This document shows, in pieces, positions 55,134 through 64,000 of a stretch of 64,000 nt of DNA. A program made the position numbers and the translations under genes. Numbering within the stretch: the stretch's first letter is position 1; every line of letters starts with the position of its first letter. Origin of the DNA: Agathobacter sp. GTDB lineage: Bacteria > Bacillota > Clostridia > Lachnospirales > Lachnospiraceae. The stretch is taken from assembly GCA_022769125.1 (NCBI GenBank), contig JALEKN010000035.1, positions 1 through 64,000 on the forward strand, read 5' to 3'. Under the pieces are notes generated by a model, which saw only the letters and a program-made list of their open reading frames with translations, searched no databases and was not told the origin of the DNA.

Positions 55134-56936
55134 ATGAACGAGAATGTATTAAGAAAACGAAATGAAATACCAGTTGAAGATACCTGGTGTATGGAAGATA
55201 TGTATGCGACGGATGAACTGTGGGAAGAGGAGCAGCAAAAGCTTGAGAATCTGGCAGATGAGGTTGCTGCTTATAAGGGAACACTCGCAAAGAGTGGGGC
55301 AAGTCTTCTTGGATTTTTTAAAAAAGGTGATGAAATTGCATATTACAGGTCGCGTGTCATTGTGTATGCAAATCAGCGGAACCATCAGGATACCGCTGTT
55401 TCCAAGTATCAGGGGTATGTTGCAAAAGCAGAACATGCTGCGGTTAAAGTGGCTGCTGCAATGTCTTTTGCAAAACCGGAAATCCTTGCAATCCCGGAAT
55501 CCCGTTTACAGGAGATGATGGAGGAGGAACCGGGACTTAAGAAATATGAGCGTCGGTTGAAGGAAATTTTACGGGCGAAGCCTCATACACTTTCAGAAGC
55601 GGAGGAGAAGCTTGTCGCAATGGCAGGAGAGGCACTTAGCGGCGCTGAGAATACGTTTTCCATGCTAAATAATGCTGATATTAAGTTCCCGACGATCCGC
55701 GATGTGGAAGGAAAACGCATCCCGCTTACGAACGGCAACTTTGTCGTATTAGAGAAGAGCAAGGACCGCAGCCTGCGTAAACAGGCATTTGAGGGCCTGT
55801 ATCATACATATGAGCGGTTGGGAAATACGATTGCTTCCATTTATCTGAATCAGGTAAACGCAAATGAATTCTACGCTGCTGCTGCAAAATACCCAAGTGC
55901 ACGCGCCATGTTTATGGATGAGGGAAATATCCCTGAAACAGTATATGATAGTCTGATCGAAGCCGTGCATGCACATCTTCCGGCGGTACACCGCTATGTG
56001 GGACTGCGCAAACAGCTGCTCGGCGTGGAAAAGCTTCATATGTATGATGTATACGTGCCGATCGTTGAGAGCGTGGAGCATAAATACACCTTTGAAGAGG
56101 CAAAGGAGATTGTCTTAAAGGCACTTGCACCGATGGGAGAGGAATATGTTTCTATCCTGAAGGAAGGATTTGACAATCGCTGGATTGATGTATATCAGAA
56201 TGAGAACAAGCGTACCGGTGCATATTCATGGGGTGCATATGGAACACATCCGTATGTCCTTCTGAATTTCCAGGGAGATCTGGACAGTGTGTTTACATTG
56301 GCACATGAAATGGGACATGCAATCCATACCTATTATTCCAATAAGACGCAGGATATCACGTATTCTTCTTATCTGATTTTTGTTGCTGAGGTTGCTTCTA
56401 CCTGCAATGAATCCCTGCTCATGCATTATCTGCTTGAGAATACAACAGATCCGAAGGAACGCAGATACCTGATCAATCATTTCCTTGAGTCTTTCCGTGC
56501 AACTGTATATCGCCAGACAATGTTTGCGGAATTTGAAAAGATCGTACATGAAAGGAAGGAGGCCGGCGAACCTCTTACCAAGGAAGTCTTAAATCAGATT
56601 TACCATGACCTGGTTGCACTTTACTTTGGACCGGAAATGGTTGTGGACGAGGAAATTGACTGCGAGTGGATGAAGATTCCGCATTTTTATACTTCTTTCT
56701 ATGTATATCAGTACGCAACCGGATATTCTGCGGCAACCGCTTTTTCAAAGAAAATTCTTAAAGAGGGGAAGAGTGCGGTTGACCAATATGTCGGTAATTT
56801 CCTATGCGGCGGATGCTCTAAGGATCCGATTGACCTGCTGAAGGCGGCGGGTGTCGATATGAGCACGCCAAAGCCGGTCGAAGATGCACTGTCTGTATTC
56901 GAAGAGTATCTTAAGATGTTTGAACAGCAGATGTAA
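55134..56936 (+). CDS. pepF: Oligoendopeptidase F (M3B metallopeptidase)
   Basis: A 600-residue cytoplasmic enzyme with the zinc motif HEMGH at 391-395 inside [17 protein letters not shown] and a third ligand in the following [10 protein letters not shown]. This is the normal PepF length. It cleaves peptides of roughly 7-17 residues in protein turnover. GGAGG precedes the ATG. A TATAGT box at 55084-55089 could be the -10, but no convincing -35 was found. The gene stands alone between two non-coding gaps. Confidence 0.95.
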   Translation: MNENVLRKRNEIPVEDTWCMEDMYATDELWEEEQQKLENLADEVAAYKGTLAKSGASLLGFFKKGDEIAYYRSRVIVYANQRNHQDTAVSKYQGYVAKAEHAAVKVAAAMSFAKPEILAIPESRLQEMMEEEPGLKKYERRLKEILRAKPHTLSEAEEKLVAMAGEALSGAENTFSMLNNADIKFPTIRDVEGKRIPLTNGNFVVLEKSKDRSLRKQAFEGLYHTYERLGNTIASIYLNQVNANEFYAAAAKYPSARAMFMDEGNIPETVYDSLIEAVHAHLPAVHRYVGLRKQLLGVEKLHMYDVYVPIVESVEHKYTFEEAKEIVLKALAPMGEEYVSILKEGFDNRWIDVYQNENKRTGAYSWGAYGTHPYVLLNFQGDLDSVFTLAHEMGHAIHTYYSNKTQDITYSSYLIFVAEVASTCNESLLMHYLLENTTDPKERRYLINHFLESFRATVYRQTMFAEFEKIVHERKEAGEPLTKEVLNQIYHDLVALYFGPEMVVDEEIDCEWMKIPHFYTSFYVYQYATGYSAATAFSKKILKEGKSAVDQYVGNFLCGGCSKDPIDLLKAAGVDMSTPKPVEDALSVFEEYLKMFEQQM

Positions 56937-56971
56937 CTATATCTATAAAAATTAAATGGAGGGAAGCAGTT

Positions 56972-58435
56972 ATGGATTTACAGACAAGACAGTTACAAGA
57001 CAAGAACCGCATCGGAAGCATCGGTGCAATTGTTATCTCATCGGTAATTCTTATTATGGCATTGCTTGGGTTTGTGTATGGAAGCGGAACGCATCTGGTT
57101 GTACGTGCGGCTGTGGCGGGCGCTGTAATTCTGATAAATGCAGTGTGTGGCAGAATTATGAAGTCCAGCCCGAATTATGTACACGTATGCAGTTATTCAC
57201 TGCTTGCCGTTTATATCACTACCGCAGTGACGGCACGGTCACTTGTGATGATGACGATCCTGTACAGTATCGCAATTCTGCTGATGGCATATGCAAGCTT
57301 AAAAATTGCTTACGAGGGTGCAATTGCAGCCTTGATCGGTCTGACTATCAGCGCAGGGATGCTGCTTAAGATGGGGCTGACCAATGCCACTGAGGTTGTA
57401 ATGGTGGGATTGTTTGCAATCTGCGCTTGTATTCTTGAAGTTATCATTACCAAAATGCTGATCAAGCATACAGATGAGAATGTAGCGGCTGCACAATCTG
57501 CTGCAGATGTTCAGATTAAAACCTCCACGGAGGTGGTTCGTCTGGCAGAGGAGCTGAATCAGAAGTTCGTTGAGGCCCAGGGCGTTTCTTCCACATTAAA
57601 TGATGCCATGCAGTCCAGCCACAATTCCGTTTCTGAGATTTCAGACAGCACGAAACTGACGGCGGAGGCAATCGAGCGTCAGACAACCCAGACTTCGGAT
57701 ATTTATCAGAGCATTCAGGAAGTTGGCAGGGAAGCACAGGCAATCAGCGAGATTTCGGACCGGACGAATGAAACGATCAACGAGGGAGTTGCGTTGATTG
57801 CAAAACTGAAGGAGCAGGCTGCCGGTGTCGCAAAGATCAATACAGAGACGAAAGTAACCACAGAGGCACTTAACGTCAGCATCCGCGATGTTCAGGCAAT
57901 TACGGAGACAATTCTCGGTATTTCGAGCCAGACCAATTTACTGGCTCTCAATGCGTCTATTGAAGCAGCAAGAGCAGGGGAAGCCGGAAAGGGCTTCGCC
58001 GTTGTTGCGGATGAGATAAGAAGCCTCTCTGAGGGAACCCGGCAGGCAACCGAGAAGATTTCCGAGATTATTGCAAGACTGACTAAGGATGCACAGAGTG
58101 CGGCAGACAGTATGATGCAGTCTGCTGAATATGCGCAGAAACAGAATGATCTGATCGAAGAGACCGGGGCAAAGCTTGCGGATATGCAGGCAGAGACAGA
58201 TGAACTGCATAGAGGAGTCGTTCAGGTAAATGGTGCTGTACAGAAGGTAGTTGAGGCCAATACCATTATTATGGAAAGTGTGACAAATCTTTCTGCTACA
58301 AGCGAGGAAGTGGCTGCCTCAAGCGAGACAATGTTACAGATCAGCGATTCTTCCATGAGCGCATTGGAAAATATGAATGGTGTTCTTGCGGAGATCAGCA
58401 GGATTTCACACAATATGGAAGAAGCTGCAAAATAG
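56972..58435 (+). CDS. Methyl-accepting chemotaxis protein without a large external sensor domain
   Basis: A 487-residue receptor. The first 170 residues contain about six membrane helices ([17 protein letters not shown] onward) with only short loops. A coiled-coil signalling domain follows, with the conserved tip [39 protein letters not shown]. The tip binds CheW and CheA to control the flagellar motor. With no large extracellular domain, it probably senses a membrane or intracellular signal. No HAMP domain is obvious. GGAGGG upstream supports the start at 56972. Confidence 0.92.
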   Translation: MDLQTRQLQDKNRIGSIGAIVISSVILIMALLGFVYGSGTHLVVRAAVAGAVILINAVCGRIMKSSPNYVHVCSYSLLAVYITTAVTARSLVMMTILYSIAILLMAYASLKIAYEGAIAALIGLTISAGMLLKMGLTNATEVVMVGLFAICACILEVIITKMLIKHTDENVAAAQSAADVQIKTSTEVVRLAEELNQKFVEAQGVSSTLNDAMQSSHNSVSEISDSTKLTAEAIERQTTQTSDIYQSIQEVGREAQAISEISDRTNETINEGVALIAKLKEQAAGVAKINTETKVTTEALNVSIRDVQAITETILGISSQTNLLALNASIEAARAGEAGKGFAVVADEIRSLSEGTRQATEKISEIIARLTKDAQSAADSMMQSAEYAQKQNDLIEETGAKLADMQAETDELHRGVVQVNGAVQKVVEANTIIMESVTNLSATSEEVAASSETMLQISDSSMSALENMNGVLAEISRISHNMEEAAK

Positions 58436-58523
58436 CGGCACAGTGAGCCAGAAACATATGTTGCTGTGCAATCTTGCAGGTGTTTACAGTTTTTAGATTT
58501 TTTACTATGAGAATGGAGTACAA

Positions 58524-58988
58524 ATGGATAGAATTAAGAGTTTTGAAATCAATCACAATATCTTAGAGCCTGGATTTTATATTTCCAGAGAAGACGCAGA
58601 TATTATCACTTATGACCTTCGCACAAGAAAACCAAATGCCGGTGATTATATGAGCAATCTTGCAATGCATTCCGTAGAGCATATGTTTGCAACGTTTGTG
58701 CGCAATTCCGAGATTGCATCGGATGTTGTGTACTTTGGACCGATGGGCTGTCAGACAGGTTTTTATCTGCTTGTCCGCAACCAGAAGCCGTCAGCGGTGT
58801 TTGAAATTACAAAAAGAATTTTAAAGCAGATTCTGGATTATGAGGGACCGGTCTTTGGTGCGTCTGCAATTGAATGTGGCAATTATCGTAACCTTGATCT
58901 TGCAGCTGCAAAGGAAGAGTGCAGGGCGTATCTTGCGGTTTTAGAGAATCAGACAAATATGGAATTTACATACCCGAAGGAGGATTAA
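58524..58988 (+). CDS. luxS: S-ribosylhomocysteine lyase
   Basis: A 154-residue LuxS with metal ligands H49 and H53 in HSVEH and C118 in IECGN. It splits S-ribosylhomocysteine into homocysteine and DPD, the precursor of autoinducer-2. The gene producing its substrate follows three bases later. A GCACAG/CTGTGC hairpin in the upstream gap (58438-58470) may end the chemotaxis message. No S-box or other methionine riboswitch was recognised in the 88-base leader. Confidence 0.96.
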   Translation: MDRIKSFEINHNILEPGFYISREDADIITYDLRTRKPNAGDYMSNLAMHSVEHMFATFVRNSEIASDVVYFGPMGCQTGFYLLVRNQKPSAVFEITKRILKQILDYEGPVFGASAIECGNYRNLDLAAAKEECRAYLAVLENQTNMEFTYPKED

Positions 58989-58991
58989 CAA

Positions 58992-59690
58992 ATGAAAATC
59001 GGCGTTATCGGCGCTATGCAGATGGAAGTAGACAATTTAAAAGAAGCATTGGAGGATACCTCTACCCGTACATATAGCGGAGTGGAATACGTATGTGGCA
59101 GGATTGGTGATACGGAAGTGGTCGCAGCTGTTTGCGGAATTGGAAAAGTATTCGCCGCAATATGTACGGAGGCGATGATCTTAGAGTTCCATGTGGATAT
59201 GGTGATCAATATCGGTGTGGCAGGCGCACTTACCAGAGATCTAGGGGTACTTGATGTCGCTGTGGCAAAGAATGTGGTACAGCATGATATGGATACTTCA
59301 CCGCTTGGCGATCCGTATGGCTTGATTTCAGGAATCAATGAGATTTTGCTTCCGGCAAATCCGTCTATGTGCAGTCTTCTCGGGGAATGCTTAAAGGACA
59401 AGGGCGTTCACTATTTGACAGGAACGATTGCTTCCGGAGATCAATTCGTGGCAACGGAAGAGAAGAAAGAATGGATCCGAAGCCATTTTGAGGCGATTGC
59501 CGCTGAGATGGAGGGCGCGAGTATCGGTCAGGTATGCTACATTAACAAGGTTCCATTCGCAATCTTACGCTCTATCTCTGACAGCGAGGGAGGCGCGATG
59601 GATTACCAGACATTTGCAGAGAAAGCGGCAATCCTTTCCATTGAGGTTGTAATCGAGTTTATCAACCGTGCAGGAGAGCTGCAGTTATAA
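58992..59690 (+). CDS. mtnN: 5'-methylthioadenosine/S-adenosylhomocysteine nucleosidase
   Basis: A 232-residue enzyme starting MKIGVIGAMQMEVDNLKEAL, with NIGVAGAL, the active-site AAEMEGASIGQVC and SISDSEGG. It hydrolyses SAH and MTA, giving the S-ribosylhomocysteine used by LuxS. The two genes are 3 bases apart, forming a compact activated-methyl-cycle/AI-2 operon. Confidence 0.96.
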   Translation: MKIGVIGAMQMEVDNLKEALEDTSTRTYSGVEYVCGRIGDTEVVAAVCGIGKVFAAICTEAMILEFHVDMVINIGVAGALTRDLGVLDVAVAKNVVQHDMDTSPLGDPYGLISGINEILLPANPSMCSLLGECLKDKGVHYLTGTIASGDQFVATEEKKEWIRSHFEAIAAEMEGASIGQVCYINKVPFAILRSISDSEGGAMDYQTFAEKAAILSIEVVIEFINRAGELQL

Positions 59691-59748
59691 AACGGAATGC
59701 GCATACGGAGGTCTGCATAAGATGTAAAAAAGCTTTGTGCAGGTAAGT

Positions 59749-60588
59749 ATGAAATATGTTCATTATGTAAAAAGAATACAGAAGAAAGTAAAGGAGCTGC
59801 AAAGAAAGCCAACTGCGAAAGCATTCGTGGTGGTTCTTTTCTTAAGTCTGCTCCTTTTTGCTTTTCTGATAAAGGATTCTACGGGGAACGGTACATATCT
59901 GGCTACGGCGGCTAACATTGGGGCAGACAGTTCCTATGGAGACCGGGAACTGCCAATCTATTGTGTGGATACGACAGAGAACAAGGTGGCACTCAGCTTT
60001 GATGCAGCATGGGGAGCAGAAGATTTTGAACGGATTATGGAGACGTTGGATAAGCATAATGTTAAGGTTACGTTCTTTATGACAGGCGGCTGGGTGGAAA
60101 CTTATCCGGACTGCGTAAAGGAGCTGGTTGAGAGAGGACATGATCTTGGCAATCATAGCGAGCATCATTATGATATGACTTCCCTCTCAAAGGATGAGCA
60201 GGCAGATGAACTGCAGAAGGTGCATAATCGTGTCAGGGAATTGACCGGTTATGAGATGTATCTGTTCCGCCCGCCATATGGCGCGTACTGTAATTCACTT
60301 ATTAATACTGCATATTCTATCGGTTATTATCCGATTCAGTGGTCGGTGGATTCTCTCGACTGGAAAGACTATGGTGTGGATTCCATCATCAATACAGTAT
60401 GCGATCACAAGGCACTTGGTCCCGGCGCGATCATCCTCTGCCACAACGGCGCAAAATATACGGCTGATGCACTAGATGCAATGCTGACCAGCCTGGAAGA
60501 AAAGGGCTACCAGATCGTTCCGATATCGGAACTTATCATGAAAACCAACTACCACATGGACGTAACCGGCAAACAGATAGCTAACTAG
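59749..60588 (+). CDS. Polysaccharide deacetylase (NodB domain, PdaB-like)
   Basis: A 279-residue type II membrane protein: one N-terminal helix (VVVLFLSLLLFAFLI) and an extracellular NodB domain. Motif 1 is SFDAAWG, a TFDDG variant seen in sporulation deacetylases; metal motif 2 is NHSEHH and motif 3 RPPYG. It would remove acetyl or N-acetyl groups from peptidoglycan or another surface glycan. The PdaB-like first motif suggests a sporulation or cortex role. The start is uncertain: ATG 59749 with AGGTAAG is preferred over GTG 59737. Confidence 0.88.
   Translation: MKYVHYVKRIQKKVKELQRKPTAKAFVVVLFLSLLLFAFLIKDSTGNGTYLATAANIGADSSYGDRELPIYCVDTTENKVALSFDAAWGAEDFERIMETLDKHNVKVTFFMTGGWVETYPDCVKELVERGHDLGNHSEHHYDMTSLSKDEQADELQKVHNRVRELTGYEMYLFRPPYGAYCNSLINTAYSIGYYPIQWSVDSLDWKDYGVDSIINTVCDHKALGPGAIILCHNGAKYTADALDAMLTSLEEKGYQIVPISELIMKTNYHMDVTGKQIAN

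Positions 60589-64000
<3,412 letters not shown>

Overview
The window looks like chromosome from an anaerobic Gram-positive gut Clostridium relative, most likely Lachnospiraceae (Roseburia/Agathobacter/Lachnospira type). I infer this from strong AGGAGG ribosome binding sites, a LytR-CpsA-Psr wall ligase, a GH94/LacI/ABC cello-oligosaccharide locus, GH53 galactanases, a crotonase of the butyrate type, luxS-pfs and the absence of any outer-membrane or LPS genes. I saw no tRNA, rRNA, CRISPR array, transposase or phage genes.

Positions 1-14.9 kb are a surface-polysaccharide region. It holds an O-antigen-ligase-like membrane protein, an ATP-grasp ligase, a GT11 fucosyltransferase, a GT2 glycosyltransferase, UDP-glucose dehydrogenase, a BlaI/BlaR1-like regulator pair with an unusual sensor domain, a bifunctional fucokinase/GDP-fucose pyrophosphorylase (Fkp type), fucose mutarotase and an AraC regulator. 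An AT-rich two-gene cassette, an ABC/SMC-type ATPase overlapping a small TOPRIM-like protein (1.8-3.45 kb), interrupts it and looks like an undescribed or divergent defence module. Positions 15.7-24.8 kb make GDP-L-fucose (gmd, fcl, manC) and dTDP-L-rhamnose (rfbA, B, D, C), with a GtrA flippase-like protein between them and a MerR-methyltransferase fusion at the end. Both fucose routes, salvage and de novo, are therefore encoded next to a fucosyltransferase.

The 15.7-24.8 kb block is bracketed by two related noncoding palindromic elements of about 0.55 kb (14958-15520 and 24801-25330) in opposite orientation. In each, the two arms match one another, and where the two elements differ the arms change together. 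This is the strongest unexplained structure in the window.

From 25.5 to 36.5 kb come an LCP protein, an XRE regulator, uridine kinase, phosphoglucomutase/phosphomannomutase, a tiny zinc-ribbon protein, a UDP-sugar pyrophosphorylase, glmS, an HtrA-like protease and a lone carbamate kinase whose ribosome binding site lies in one arm of a long inverted repeat. From 36.6 to 47.5 kb are a lipoprotein GH53 galactanase with a convergent AraC regulator, a heterodimeric ABC exporter, crotonase, a ferritin-like protein, a cytoplasmic GH13 enzyme and mutY. From 47.5 to 54.9 kb is a cellobiose phosphorylase divergent from a LacI regulator, with five matching operator-like sites between them, followed by a sugar ABC importer (binding protein and two permeases, no ATPase). 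The rest holds oligoendopeptidase F, a chemotaxis receptor, luxS-mtnN, a polysaccharide deacetylase and the first 1004 codons of a very large secreted GH53 galactanase that runs off the window.

Taken together: the left half builds and attaches a fucose/rhamnose/uronate-containing surface glycan from nucleotide sugars whose precursors (Glc-1-P, Man-1-P, GlcN-6-P, UDP-sugars) can come from the central block, and the right half degrades plant galactan and cello-oligosaccharides. Functions are assigned by family recognition from translated sequence; no database search was run.
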